Position numbers and translations under genes: made by a program
Shown here: one piece after another, positions 18,575 through 28,239 of the stretch
Layout: each line of letters opens with the position of its first letter
Numbering within the stretch: position 1 is the first letter of the stretch
NCBI RefSeq assembly: GCF_001701025.1
Contig: NZ_CP016793.1
Span: 2,232,001-2,296,000 of the forward strand
Direction: 5' to 3'
Source: Lentzea guizhouensis
GTDB lineage: Bacteria; Actinomycetota; Actinomycetes; Mycobacteriales; Pseudonocardiaceae
Length of the DNA: 64,000 nt
Notes under the pieces: model-generated
What the model saw: the letters and a program-made list of their open reading frames with translations, nothing else
Told to the model about the DNA's origin: nothing
Databases searched by the model: none

Positions 18575-19480
18575 TCAGCCCAACGGCCGAATCCCCCACC
18601 GAGCCCCCCAAGACTCCCCCGGCGCAACCCAAATCAAATCCACCCCAGAATTCAACGCATCCGGCGGACAGGTCATCGGCTCCACGGCCACCGCCCGCCC
18701 CCTCCCCGGATAAGCATTCGGCGTATAAACCTGCACCCACCGAAAATCCGGATCGGCCCACACCTCAACGCCACCCCCGCCGCCATCGTCATCGCCCCCA
18801 GCGACCAACGTGTGCCGCACCAGCCCATCCGCCCCCGCCTCACACCCCCCGAACGGCGTGTCCAACGAAACCCCAGCCAGCCCACGCCCAGAACGGAAGT
18901 CGAACTCCGTCCCCTCCACCGGCACCGCCGGCCCCACCGGCACCATCCGCTCCCGATCCAACGGCAGCACCGTCGTCGCCGCCAACGTCAACGTGCACGA
19001 GTCCGTGGAAGCGTTCCCAGCCCGCGGATAGGGATGCGTCCCCACCCCGAACGGCGTCGCCACCTCACCCACGTTCATGACCCGATGGGCAACGGTGAGC
19101 CCGCGATCGTCCAGCGCGTACGACACGGTCGTCCGCAACGCCGCGGGCCATCCCGGCTGCGACTCGACAACCGTCTCCAGCGTCACCAGCGACCCCGTGT
19201 GCTCCAGCACCGACCAGGGCCGCCGCCGCACCAGGCCGTGGATCGCGTTCCCGCGGGCCGGCTCGGTGACCTCGAGCTTCTGGACCACCCCGTCCAGCGT
19301 CCAGCACGCGCCGGCCGTGCGGTTCGGCCACGGCACCAGCACCGCGCCCGCGGACATCGGAGGTTTTTCGTCCGGGCCGAATGTCTCCACGTACGGGACG
19401 CCGTCCACTTCGAATGACCGCAGGCCCGCGCCTACAGTCGTGATCACAGCGGTGGCACCCTCGTACGAGATCCCCAACAT
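18575..19480 (-). CDS. Aldose 1-epimerase family protein
   Basis: 301 residues. VLVPWPNRTAGACW (about residue 50), GNAIHGLVRRRPW (catalytic-type His), FGVGTHPYPR and AVEPMTCPPDALNSG are the galactose-mutarotase-like signatures, including the Glu of the terminal motif. It interconverts alpha and beta anomers of a hexose in the cytoplasm. It stands alone on its strand; the MBL gene starts divergently 38 bases away, so the two share a promoter region. Confidence 0.88.
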   Translation of the reverse strand: MLGISYEGATAVITTVGAGLRSFEVDGVPYVETFGPDEKPPMSAGAVLVPWPNRTAGACWTLDGVVQKLEVTEPARGNAIHGLVRRRPWSVLEHTGSLVTLETVVESQPGWPAALRTTVSYALDDRGLTVAHRVMNVGEVATPFGVGTHPYPRAGNASTDSCTLTLAATTVLPLDRERMVPVGPAVPVEGTEFDFRSGRGLAGVSLDTPFGGCEAGADGLVRHTLVAGGDDDGGGGGVEVWADPDFRWVQVYTPNAYPGRGRAVAVEPMTCPPDALNSGVDLIWVAPGESWGARWGIRPLG

Positions 19481-19518
19481 GAGGCTGAAGCCTACGGGGC
19501 CAACGGAAGGATTTGCCC

Positions 19519-20295
19519 ATGAAGGTCCATCACCTCAACTGCGGTTCGATGCGGCCGCCGCTGGTGCCCGGCGGCATCGTGGCGCACTGCCTGCTGATCG
19601 AGACCGACGACGGGCTGGTGCTGGTCGACACGGGCTTCGGCACGCACGAGGTGACGGATCCGGCCCAGACGATCGACGGGCTCAGCCGCAGGCTGCTGCG
19701 GCCGTTGCTCGACATCAACGAGACCGCGGTCAGCCAGGTCGAGAAGCGCGGATACGCACCAGGCGACGTGCGGCACATCCTGCTCACGCACCTCGACATG
19801 GATCACGCGGGCGGGCTCAGGGACTTCCCGAACGCCACCGTGCACGTGCTCGACGAGGAGCTCGAAGCCGCGACCAACCCGCGCTCGACCAAGGACAAGA
19901 TGCGGTTCCCCAAGGCGCAGCGTGAAGGGGTCACGTTCCAGACGCACACCGCGACCGGCGAGGAGTGGTTCGGGTTCGAAGCCGTGAAGAACCTCCCCGG
20001 GCTGCCGGAGGACGTCCTCATCGTGCCGCTGATCGGGCACACCCGCGGGCACAGCGGGATCGCCGTGAGATCAACCAACGGGTGGTTGCTGCACGCCGGC
20101 GACGCGTACTTCTACCGCGGTGAGGTGGAGACGCCGCCGAGCAACATCTTCGCGCTCAAGATGACGGCCAGGCAGACCGAGACGATCCGGGCGCAGCGGT
20201 TGTCCAATGTGGAGCGGTTGAAGGAGCTCAAGGCACGAGGCGACGTCGAGGTCTTCTGCGCGCACGACCCGGTCGAGCTGGCCAGGCTCGGGTGA
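19519..20295 (+). CDS. Metallo-beta-lactamase-fold hydrolase (lactonase-like)
   Basis: 258 residues from ATG 19519 with GGAAGG 9 bases upstream. Metal ligands are visible in order: LTHLDMDHAGG (HxxxDH type), IGHTRGHSG, HAGDAYF and CAHDP. It resembles AttM/AhlA-type or generic MBL hydrolases; substrate not assignable. Its stop overlaps the start of the AAA ATPase pseudogene by GTGA, so the two were co-translated. Confidence 0.85.
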   Translation: MKVHHLNCGSMRPPLVPGGIVAHCLLIETDDGLVLVDTGFGTHEVTDPAQTIDGLSRRLLRPLLDINETAVSQVEKRGYAPGDVRHILLTHLDMDHAGGLRDFPNATVHVLDEELEAATNPRSTKDKMRFPKAQREGVTFQTHTATGEEWFGFEAVKNLPGLPEDVLIVPLIGHTRGHSGIAVRSTNGWLLHAGDAYFYRGEVETPPSNIFALKMTARQTETIRAQRLSNVERLKELKARGDVEVFCAHDPVELARLG

Positions 20296-21016
20296 CGATG
20301 ACGTTCATCCGTGAGATCCGGCTGGACGCACAGCACGACACGCGCCGTTATCCGTTCACGCTGCCGGTGGTCAGGCACCTCATCCGGAACCCGATCGGCC
20401 TCCGCACCCCGGTCACCTTCCTCACCGGTGACAACGGCGCGGGCAAGTCGACGCTGGTCGAGGCGCGGTGGCGGCCGGGTTCAACGCGGAGGGCGGGTCG
20501 CAGTCGTTCCGGTTCGCCACCAAGGCGACGGAGTCGTCGCTGGGCGACTACCTCACCCTCAGCTGGGGCACGAAGAAGCCGCGGACCGGGTACTTCCTCA
20601 GAGCGGAGTCGTTCTACAACGTCGCCACGGAGATCGACCGGATCGGCGGGGGCATCCACCGCTCGTACGGCGGCAGGTCGTTGCACGAGCGGTCGCACGG
20701 CGAGAGCTTCATCGACCTGATGACGCACCGGTTCGGCGGGCGCGGGCTCTACGTGCTGGACGAGCCGGAGGCGGCGCTGTCCGTCAGGGGCTGTCTGAGC
20801 ATCTTGAAGCGCATGCAGGAGCTGACGGACGAAGGCTCGCAGTTCATCGTCGCCACGCACTCACCGATCCTGCTCGCAGCCCCAAGAGCAACGATCCTCG
20901 AGATCGACGCGGACGGTGAGATCGGCGAAGTCTCCTACGACACAGCGGAACCGGTCGCGCTCACCCGCAACTTCCTGGGCGAGCCCGACCGGTTCCTCAA
21001 GCACCTGCTGGAGTGA
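20292..21016 (+). pseudogene. AAA-type ATPase (SMC/RecF-like, predicted nucleotide-binding), frameshifted
   Basis: Frame 1 (20292-20465) encodes TFLTGDNGAGKSTLVEA with an intact Walker A. The rest of the protein is in another frame from about 20465 to 21016: VAAGFNAEGGSQSFRFATKATESSL, ESFIDLMTHRFGGRGLYVLDEPEAALS (Walker B plus signature) and QFIVATHSPILLA. Homologues as I remember them read ...VEAIAVAAGFN..., so four bases (one Ile codon plus one) appear lost at about 20465. Intact, it would be an about 242-residue single-domain ATPase. Either a genuine lesion or a consensus error. Confidence 0.8.
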
Positions 21017-21026
21017 AACCCGGAAA

Positions 21027-22421
21027 CTACTTCGACAGCTTCTGCGGGTCGATCTCCACCTTGCCGTGCAGCACCCGGTTGATGCCCCACAGCACGAGAC
21101 CGGCCAGCAGCAGGTAGCCCGCGATCACGTAGTCGTCCCACGGCCGGCCCGACGTGAACGGCAGCGCCAGGTAGGCGCAGGTGATCGCGCCGAGCACCGG
21201 GGCCCACGTCGGTGCGCGGAAGTGCTGGTGCTCGGACTTCTCCCGGCGCAGCACCAGGCACGCGATGTTGACGATGGTGAAGACGATCAGCAGCAGCAAC
21301 GACGTCGTGCCGCCGAGCTTGCCGATGTCCGCGGTGGACACCAGGATCACCGCGATGCCGGTGGTGAAGACGATGGAGATCCACGGCGTGCGGCGGAACG
21401 GGTGCACGGTGCCGAAGAACCGCGGGATGATCCGTTCGTTCGCCATGCCGTACAGCAACCTCGACGCCATCAGCATGTTGATCAGCGCCGAGTTGATGAC
21501 GGCCAGCAGGCCGATCAGGGCGAAGATCCACAGCGGGAAGCCGGGGGCGCCGACCGCGACGACCCTCAGCAGGGCGCCGCTGCCCGCCTTGGCGAGCTCG
21601 TCGGACGGGATGAGCAGCGACGAGGTGACGGCGACCAGCACGTAGATCAGGGCCGCGATGCCCATGCCCCACAGCATCGCGCGCGGGAAGATCTTGACCG
21701 GGTTGCGGCACTCCTCCGCCATGTTCACCGAGTCCTCGAACCCGACCATCGCGAAGAACGCGAGCGCCGTCGCGGAGGTGACCGCGAGCAGCACGCTGGA
21801 GCCGGACGGGGTGTGGATCTCGGTCAGCCGCGAGGGCTCGCCGTCGCCGACCGCGATCGCGTACGCGCCGATCGCGATGATGATGACCAGGCCGGACAGC
21901 TCGATGCAGGTCAGGACCACGTTGGTCTTGACGGACTCGGACACGCCGCGGAAGTTGATGACCGCGAGCGCCGCGATGAACACGATCGCGATGCCGGTGA
22001 TCACCAGCGACTCCGGGCTGAGCGCGACGTCGAAGAACTCCACCAGCAGCTGCCGCAGGTACGTGCGGCCGAACGCCAGCGCGGCGCTCGACGCGGACGT
22101 GATGCCCGACGACATGACGGCGAACGCGACCATGAACGTCAGGAAGTGGATCTTGAACGCTTTGTTGGTGTAGAGCGCGGCACCCGCCGCTCTCGGGTAC
22201 TTCCCGACCAGCTCCAGGTAGCTGAACGCGGTCAGGAACGCGACCAGGAACGCGAGCAGGAAGGGCAACCAGAGCGCGCCGCCGATCTTGCCGGCGACGT
22301 TGCCGGTCAGCGCGTAGATTCCGGTACCGAGGATGTCGCCGACGACGAAGAACAACAGCAGCTTGGGCCCGATTGCCCGATGTAGCCCTGGTTGCTCCGT
22401 TTGTGGAGTCGCTTCAGCCAT
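21027..22421 (-). CDS. APC-superfamily amino acid permease
   Basis: 464 residues from ATG 22421; the frame is open 64 codons further but that part is low-complexity. About 12 membrane helices, the first being LLLFFVVGDILGTGIYALTG, with the Gly-rich unwound helix-1 motif of APC transporters; the helix-6 region is ALAFFAMVGFEDSVNMAEECRNP, as in cationic/aromatic amino acid permeases. Imports an amino acid or amine by cation symport or exchange. Substrate unknown; monocistronic. Confidence 0.88.
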   Translation of the reverse strand: MAEATPQTEQPGLHRAIGPKLLLFFVVGDILGTGIYALTGNVAGKIGGALWLPFLLAFLVAFLTAFSYLELVGKYPRAAGAALYTNKAFKIHFLTFMVAFAVMSSGITSASSAALAFGRTYLRQLLVEFFDVALSPESLVITGIAIVFIAALAVINFRGVSESVKTNVVLTCIELSGLVIIIAIGAYAIAVGDGEPSRLTEIHTPSGSSVLLAVTSATALAFFAMVGFEDSVNMAEECRNPVKIFPRAMLWGMGIAALIYVLVAVTSSLLIPSDELAKAGSGALLRVVAVGAPGFPLWIFALIGLLAVINSALINMLMASRLLYGMANERIIPRFFGTVHPFRRTPWISIVFTTGIAVILVSTADIGKLGGTTSLLLLIVFTIVNIACLVLRREKSEHQHFRAPTWAPVLGAITCAYLALPFTSGRPWDDYVIAGYLLLAGLVLWGINRVLHGKVEIDPQKLSK

Positions 22422-22524
22422 GCCGTGAGATTGTGCCCGCTCTGTGTGACGACCAGCACTAACGGCAGGTTTCCTCACCCGTATGGTGTAACCGGTACGC
22501 TCGTTCCGAACTGGGGGTTTCCCG

Positions 22525-23310
22525 ATGAAGCGCGCGGTCCTGCTGGTCTTGGCCGCGGCGCTGACGGCCTGCACCTCCACGTCGCCACCACCCGAGCCCG
22601 GCGCGCAGCGCAAGGACGTGGCGAGCCTGGTGTCGGCCGTGACGCGTGCCGTGGCGGAGAAGCCGAGCTACCGCTTCACCGTCACCGCCCCGGTCGCCGC
22701 CGGCGTCACGGCCACCGCCACCGGGGTCGCGAAGCTCAACGGTGACACCGCGACCATCGACGCCACCACCAACCGCCCGGTGCAGACCGGCGGCAACCCC
22801 GAGAAGCTGCACTACGTCTCGACCACGCAGGACAGCGCGTTCGTCGAGCTGCCGCCGGTGTTCGGCCTGGCCGCCGACAAGCCGTGGGTGAAGCTCACCC
22901 GCGCGGACACCGACGAGTTCACCGACACCATGCTCGGCTTCTACGACCTGATCTACCAGCAGGCCGTCTTCACCCGGTACCACCTGCCGATCATCGCGGC
23001 GGGCGGCACGCTGCGGCTGTCCGGTCAGATCGCCGGCCGCACGCTCTACACGATCGACATCGACCACCAGAAGGCCTACGACGCGCTGCCGGACGGCTTC
23101 CTCAAGGACGAGGTGAAGCTCGCCCTGGACCAGAACGTCAAGACGTCGGTCGCCGAGGTCGAGCTCGACAACGCCGGGCTGCCGTCCCGGTTGAGGGTCA
23201 CCCGGCCGGTCGGTCAGGGCCAGATCGTCGACGACGCCCAGTTCTCCGACTGGGGCACCTCGGCCGCGGTCACCGAGCCCGCACCGGCCGCGGTCAGCCA
23301 GCGGAACTGA
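22525..23310 (+). CDS. LppX/LprAFG-type lipoprotein
   Basis: 261 residues. Type II signal peptide MKRAVLLVLAAALTAC with lipobox LTAC, so Cys16 is the lipidated residue. The mature part has the beta-rich pattern of LppX_LprAFG proteins (SYRFTVTAPVAAGVTATATGVAKLNGDTATI...), which carry lipids across the envelope of mycobacteria and relatives. Its 3' end overlaps the convergent MFS gene by 17 bases. Confidence 0.8.
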   Translation: MKRAVLLVLAAALTACTSTSPPPEPGAQRKDVASLVSAVTRAVAEKPSYRFTVTAPVAAGVTATATGVAKLNGDTATIDATTNRPVQTGGNPEKLHYVSTTQDSAFVELPPVFGLAADKPWVKLTRADTDEFTDTMLGFYDLIYQQAVFTRYHLPIIAAGGTLRLSGQIAGRTLYTIDIDHQKAYDALPDGFLKDEVKLALDQNVKTSVAEVELDNAGLPSRLRVTRPVGQGQIVDDAQFSDWGTSAAVTEPAPAAVSQRN

Positions 23311-24556
23311 CGCGGTAGCGCCAGATCGCGGGCAGCAACACCACCGCCACGACCGTCGTCACGACCACCAGCACGCCGCCCACCGACACCGCCGCCGCAG
23401 TGCCGAACGCCGCGCCACCCGTGCCGTGCAACAGGTCCGCGAGCCGCGGCCCGCCCGCCACGACCACGATGAACACGCCCTGCATCCGGCCGCGCATCTC
23501 GTCGGTGGCCGCCGACTGCAGGATCGCCCCGCGGAACGCCATCGACACCATGTCCGCGGCACCGGCCAGCGCGAGGAACCCCGCCGCCACCCACAGGTTC
23601 CCGGTCAGTCCGAACCCGGCGATCGCCACGCCCCAGGCGACCACCGACCAGACGACCGCCGCGCCGTGCCTGCTGACCTTCGCGATCCACCCGGACGTCA
23701 GCCCGCACAGCACCGCGCCGATCGGGATCGCCGCGAACAGCACGCCCAGCGCGAACCCGCCGCCGGGCGGGTCGCCGAACGTGTGCTGGGCCATCTCCGG
23801 GAACAACGCCCGCGGCATCCCGAACACCATCGCGATGATGTCCAGCAGCATCGACGCGAGCAGCACCTTCTGCGCCCACAGGTACACGAACCCGGCCAGC
23901 ACGTCCTTCAGGCCGGCCCGCCGCACCACCCCGTCGAGCGGCGGCATCGGCGGCAGCTTCCACACCGCGTAGACGGTGACCACCAACGCGATCGCGTCCA
24001 CCAGGTACAAGGTGGACAGTCCGATGACCGGCATCAGCGCGCCCGCGAGCAACGGCCCGAGCACCGCGCCGAACTGCATGACCGTCGAGCCGAGCGCGCC
24101 CGCCGAGGGCAGCAGCTCCGCCGGCACGAGCCGGGCGATCGACGCCGACCGCGCGGGTGCGTTGGCCGCGAAGAAGACCTGCTGCAGGCCGAGCAGTGCG
24201 ATGACCAGCCACACCGAGTTGATGTTCAGCGCCGCCTGCACCCACAGCAGCACCGACGAGACCGCGATGCCGATGTTGGTGACCAGCAGCAGCTTGCGGC
24301 GGTCGACGGTGTCCGCGATCGCGCCGCCCCACAGCCCGAAGACCAGCAGCGGGACCAGCGCGACACCGGCGGCGATGCCGACCCACGCCGACGAGCCGGT
24401 GAGGTCGAAGACCTGCTTGGGCACGGCGACGGCGGTGAGCTGGGAGCCCACCGCCGTCACGATCGTGGAGAGCCAGAGCCTGCGGTACGCGACGATCTTC
24501 AACGGTCGGGTGTCGATCACGAACGTCGAGCGCGCGGTTCTCCCCACAGTGGCCAC
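23294..24556 (-). CDS. MFS exporter (EntS-like)
   Basis: 420 residues, about 11-12 helices. Motif A between helices 2 and 3 reads GLWGGAIADTVDRRKLL, typical of MFS exporters of the DHA3/EntS subgroup; NAPARSASIARLVPAELLPSAGAL and [21 protein letters not shown] are also conserved there. EntS exports enterobactin, and relatives export drugs or macrolides. No siderophore genes are nearby, so the substrate is open. Confidence 0.85.
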   Translation of the reverse strand: MATVGRTARSTFVIDTRPLKIVAYRRLWLSTIVTAVGSQLTAVAVPKQVFDLTGSSAWVGIAAGVALVPLLVFGLWGGAIADTVDRRKLLLVTNIGIAVSSVLLWVQAALNINSVWLVIALLGLQQVFFAANAPARSASIARLVPAELLPSAGALGSTVMQFGAVLGPLLAGALMPVIGLSTLYLVDAIALVVTVYAVWKLPPMPPLDGVVRRAGLKDVLAGFVYLWAQKVLLASMLLDIIAMVFGMPRALFPEMAQHTFGDPPGGGFALGVLFAAIPIGAVLCGLTSGWIAKVSRHGAAVVWSVVAWGVAIAGFGLTGNLWVAAGFLALAGAADMVSMAFRGAILQSAATDEMRGRMQGVFIVVVAGGPRLADLLHGTGGAAFGTAAAVSVGGVLVVVTTVVAVVLLPAIWRYRVSSAG

Positions 24557-24615
24557 ATGGTTAGCCTATGGCAACTAACAAGCCCGTCACGTGGAGGTGT
24601 CGCCAAGACCACTCG

Positions 24616-26550
24616 TCAGAGGCGGACCGGGTACACCGGCTCCGGCACCTTCGGCGTGATCCGGCCCTCGACGAAGATCCCGTGCCAGATCATGAAGCAC
24701 AGCACGGACCACAGCTGGCGCGACCGGTCGAACTGCTCGGACCTGTGCTCGGCCAGCAGGTCGAGCACGGCGTTCTTGTCGAGCAGGTGGCCGGTCTGCG
24801 AGTCGTTGATGATCCCGCGCGCCCAGTCGTACATCTCGGCGCGCAGCCAGTGCCGGATCGGGACCGGGAAGCCGAGCTTGGGCCGGTTCAGCACGTGCGG
24901 CGGGATGATCTTCGCGAGCGCCTTGCGCAGCGCGTACTTGGTCGTGCCCTCGGTGAGCTTCTGCTCCAGCGGCACCTCGGCGGCCACCCGGAAGACCTCG
25001 GGGTCGAGGAACGGCACCCGCAGCTCGATCGAGTTGGCCATGGTCACCTTGTCGGCCTTGACCAGGATGTCGCCGCGCAGCCAGGTGTAGAGGTCGATGT
25101 GCTGCATGCGCGCGACCGGGTCCCAGCCCTCGGACTCGCGGTACCAGGGCGCGGTCACGTCCTGGAAGCCGACGCCCTCGACGTAGCCGGGGAACACCGC
25201 CCGCACCTGCTCGTCGCTGAAGTTGCGCGCGTTGCCGTAGTAGCGCTCCTCCAGCCGCAACGAGCCGCGCCGCAGCAGGTCCTTGCCGCGCACGCCCTCG
25301 GGAATGGTCTTGGACACCGCGCCCATCAGCTTGCGGACACCGCCGGGCACCTTCTCGAACGGCGAGAGCGACAGCGGCTCGTGGTAGATCACGTACCCGC
25401 CGAACAGCTCGTCCGCGCCCTCACCCGACAGCACGGCCTTGACGTACTTGCGCGCCTCCTTCGCGATGAAGTACAGCGGCACCAGCGCCGGGTCGGCGAC
25501 CGGGTCGTCGAGGTACCACAGGATCAGCGGCAGCTCGTTCATCATCTCGTCCGCCGAGACCGTCCTGACGACGTGCCGCACGCCGATGGCCGCCGCCGTC
25601 TCGGCCGCGACGTCCACCTCCGAGTACCCCTGGCGGTCGAAGCCGCTGGTGAACGCGATGAGGTTCGGGTTGTGCAGCTTGGCGAGCGTCGCCGTCGCGG
25701 TGGAGTCGATGCCGCCGGAGAGGAACGCGCCGACCGTGACGTCCGGGTCGGAGATCATGTGCTTGGCCACCGAGTCGCGCATGACCTCGGCGATCCGCTC
25801 GTGCAGCGCCTCCGCCTCGTGCGCGCCGTTGACCGGACGCGGCGCGAACACCGGCTTGAAGTACCGGTTGAACAGGACCTGCCCGCCCGGCGTGACGCGG
25901 AACGACGTGCCGGACTCGACCCGGCGGATGGCCTTGTGCAGCGACTCGGGCTCCGGCACGTACTGCAGCACCAGGTAGTGCTGCAGCGCGGTCTGGTCGA
26001 GCTCCTGGCTGATCCCGAGGGTGCCGGTGAGCTGCAGCAGGCTCTTCTTCTCCGACGAGAACGCCACGCCGCCGGGCCCGTACGCCCAGTACAGCGGCTT
26101 GATCCCGAACGGGTCGCGAGCGCCGAAGACGACGCGTTCCTGGGCGTCCCAGATCATGAACGCGAACATGCCGCGCAGCCGCTTGACCGAGTCGGCGCCC
26201 ATGTAGTGGTAGGCCGCGACGATCGACTCGCCGTCGCCCTGGGTGCGGAACTGCGCGCCGTACCGCAGGGCCAGCTCGGCCCGCAGCTCCTTGTAGTTGT
26301 AGATCTCGCCGTTGAAGTTGAGCGTGTACCTGGTCGGGTTCTCCGGCGGGCCCCAGACCAGCGGCTGGTGCGAGTGCTCGAGGTCGATGAAGCCCAGGCG
26401 GTTGAAGCCGTAGACGACCTCGGCGTGCGCCCAGGTGTCGCTTTCGTCAGGACCGCGGTGCCGCTGGCAGCGCAGCGCCGCGGCCACCGACCCGCGCGCG
26501 GAGGCGGCGGCGGCTTCGGTGGGGCAGATGAGTCCGAGCACTCCGCACAC
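24616..26550 (-). CDS. asnB: Asparagine synthase (glutamine-hydrolysing)
   Basis: 644 residues. Cys2 after the initiator (start MCGVLGLIC) is the class II glutaminase nucleophile; RHRGPDES and LNFNGEIYNYKELR are the amidotransferase core. The synthase domain shows VGAFLSGGIDSTATATLA (PP-loop SGGxDS) and LSGEGADELFGGY. It makes Asn from Asp, Gln and ATP. In actinomycetes a second copy may act on wall peptides or antibiotics, but nothing nearby says so. Start GTG 26550 is fixed by the need for Cys at position 2. Confidence 0.93.
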   Translation of the reverse strand: MCGVLGLICPTEAAAASARGSVAAALRCQRHRGPDESDTWAHAEVVYGFNRLGFIDLEHSHQPLVWGPPENPTRYTLNFNGEIYNYKELRAELALRYGAQFRTQGDGESIVAAYHYMGADSVKRLRGMFAFMIWDAQERVVFGARDPFGIKPLYWAYGPGGVAFSSEKKSLLQLTGTLGISQELDQTALQHYLVLQYVPEPESLHKAIRRVESGTSFRVTPGGQVLFNRYFKPVFAPRPVNGAHEAEALHERIAEVMRDSVAKHMISDPDVTVGAFLSGGIDSTATATLAKLHNPNLIAFTSGFDRQGYSEVDVAAETAAAIGVRHVVRTVSADEMMNELPLILWYLDDPVADPALVPLYFIAKEARKYVKAVLSGEGADELFGGYVIYHEPLSLSPFEKVPGGVRKLMGAVSKTIPEGVRGKDLLRRGSLRLEERYYGNARNFSDEQVRAVFPGYVEGVGFQDVTAPWYRESEGWDPVARMQHIDLYTWLRGDILVKADKVTMANSIELRVPFLDPEVFRVAAEVPLEQKLTEGTTKYALRKALAKIIPPHVLNRPKLGFPVPIRHWLRAEMYDWARGIINDSQTGHLLDKNAVLDLLAEHRSEQFDRSRQLWSVLCFMIWHGIFVEGRITPKVPEPVYPVRL

Positions 26551-26672
26551 GTGAAGTCACACCTCGTAGTTCGCTGTGGCTGAGCGCCCAGTATGCCGAG
26601 GCATGAATCGGGCACTTAGGTCAGCCTGAGGACGTGCGGGGTGGCCTGGGGGTTCCGTGACCGGCGCAACGC

Positions 26673-26707
26673 AAAAAGGGGCGCCTCCCGCCCACAGGAG
26701 ACGCCCC
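26673..26707 (-). terminator. Intrinsic terminator of pdxH
   Basis: On the minus strand GGGGCGTCTCC pairs with GGAGGCGCCCC (10 of 11) across 26678-26707 and is followed by TTTTT (26677-26673). It lies just after the pdxH stop. Confidence 0.8.
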
Positions 26708-26724
26708 ATCGCGAAAGCTCGGTG

Positions 26725-27381
26725 CTACGGCGCTACTCGCTCGATCTGCCAGCCGTCGCGGCCGTCGCGGAACCGCAGCCGGTCGTGCATGCGGTCGCGC
26801 CGGCCCTGCCAGAACTCGACCTCCTCCGGCCGGATCCGCCAGCCGCCCCAGTGCGGCGGGACGGGGATCTGCTCGGTGTCGGCGAACTGGCGCTCGATCT
26901 TGTGCAGCGCGGAGTCCAAAGTGGAGCGGCCGCTGACCACACGCGACTGCGGCGAGGCCCACGCGCCGATCTGCGACCCGCGCGGGCGCGAGTTCCAGTA
27001 CTCGGCGGTCTCCACGGGCCCGACCTTCTCGACGGTCCCGCGCACGTGCGCCTGGCGCTGCATCGCGAACCACGGGAAGGTGGCGGACGCGTAGCGCGTC
27101 GCCATCAGGTCGTGCGACTTGTTCGACGTGTAGTTGGTGAAGAACACCACACCACGCTGGTCGAGTCCCTTGAGCAGCACCGTGCGCGAGGACGGGCGGC
27201 CCTGGGTGTCGGTGGTCGCGAGGACCATCGCGTTGGGCTCCGGCAGGCCCGCGCCGGCAGCCTGGTCGAGCCACAGCTGGAGCTGTTCGTGCCAGGTGGC
27301 GGCAAGCTCCGACTCGGCGAGCGAGCCCTGCTCATAAGACACGCGCATCGCGGGTAGAGCGATGTTCGTGGTCTCCGTCAT
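26725..27381 (-). CDS. pdxH: Pyridoxamine 5'-phosphate oxidase
   Basis: 218 residues from ATG 27381, preceded by GGGAGG. FMN/PLP-binding motifs: NAMVLATTDTQGRPSSRTVLLKG, GVVFFTNYTSNKSHDL, AEYWNSRPRGSQIGAWASPQS and the C-terminal PPHWGGWRIRPEEVEFWQGRRDRMHDRLRF. It makes PLP from PNP or PMP with O2. PLP is the cofactor of SerC encoded downstream, but the genes are not linked in an operon. Confidence 0.95.
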   Translation of the reverse strand: MTETTNIALPAMRVSYEQGSLAESELAATWHEQLQLWLDQAAGAGLPEPNAMVLATTDTQGRPSSRTVLLKGLDQRGVVFFTNYTSNKSHDLMATRYASATFPWFAMQRQAHVRGTVEKVGPVETAEYWNSRPRGSQIGAWASPQSRVVSGRSTLDSALHKIERQFADTEQIPVPPHWGGWRIRPEEVEFWQGRRDRMHDRLRFRDGRDGWQIERVAP

Positions 27382-27537
27382 CGGCGAACCTCCCAGCACA
27401 GCGCAGAACTCGTGGTCCCTGGACCCGCGACCATACGCACGGGCGCGCGATCACGAAACCGCCTGCGCGGTGATGACCACCACCTGAACAGTGACTGTCC
27501 GTGGTTTGAACGGATCTGGATCGAATACGGGATCGAG

Positions 27538-28239
27538 TCAGATGGCGTCGAGCACACGTGTGACGGTGACCACGTCGTCCCCCAGTGCGGTGACGAGGGA
27601 TCCGCCTGCCGCCAACGGAACGACGTTCCACCACTCACCGCCGCCGGCCGGGCGTGGCACCGAGTCCAGGAGCACCTGGCTGCCGAGCACGCGCTTGCCG
27701 GCCAGGCCCGCGGCGGAGCCGTCCACCGCGGGGTCGCCGACGACGAGCTGCTGGTGCAACAACGGCCTGCCGCAACGGGTTGCGCGCACCGAGGTGGACA
27801 ACGCGCCGGGTTTCTCGCCGGTCCGGCCGAGCACGAGGACCTCCCGCAACGACAACTCCGCGTGACCGTCCAATTCGGCCTCCACCACTGCGGTGTGATG
27901 GGCCCGGCTCGTCACGACCGTGGGTTCCGGCAGATACCTGACGGCGCCCTCGATCGTGAACCGCAGCACCGAGGAGGACTCCGCACCGGACGGGCCGGGC
28001 AGCGCCAGCGTGGCCGCCACCCCGCGCAGGTCCAATGACGCTCCGGGGCCGACCTCGACGTCGAGCTCGAGCGCGTCTCCACCGAGCGGTGAGGTCACCG
28101 AGCTGACGAGGTGCACCAGCGCGACCGGGCCGGTGCGCCGGTGCGGCACCAGCGTCAGGGGTGCCTGGGACCGCAGCACCCGCACGACGCTGTTGCCGTG
28201 CGGGTCCAGCGTGACGACCAACCGCGCGGACGCCCTCAC
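27538..28239 (-). CDS. ureD: Urease accessory protein UreD
   Basis: 233 residues from GTG 28239, which overlaps the ureG stop by GTGA. UreD/UreH pattern: [55 protein letters not shown] and [27 protein letters not shown]. It forms the UreD-UreF-UreG complex that delivers nickel to apo-urease. Last gene of the operon; a UreE gene is absent, as is common in actinomycetes. Confidence 0.9.
   Translation of the reverse strand: MRASARLVVTLDPHGNSVVRVLRSQAPLTLVPHRRTGPVALVHLVSSVTSPLGGDALELDVEVGPGASLDLRGVAATLALPGPSGAESSSVLRFTIEGAVRYLPEPTVVTSRAHHTAVVEAELDGHAELSLREVLVLGRTGEKPGALSTSVRATRCGRPLLHQQLVVGDPAVDGSAAGLAGKRVLGSQVLLDSVPRPAGGGEWWNVVPLAAGGSLVTALGDDVVTVTRVLDAI

Noticed and set aside
20916..22385. A 489-residue plus-strand ORF
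   Set aside because: Antisense shadow of the APC permease; composition is R, D, Q, E and H without any fold pattern. The same holds for other long shadows such as 23426-25090, 24568-26583 and 60905-62656.
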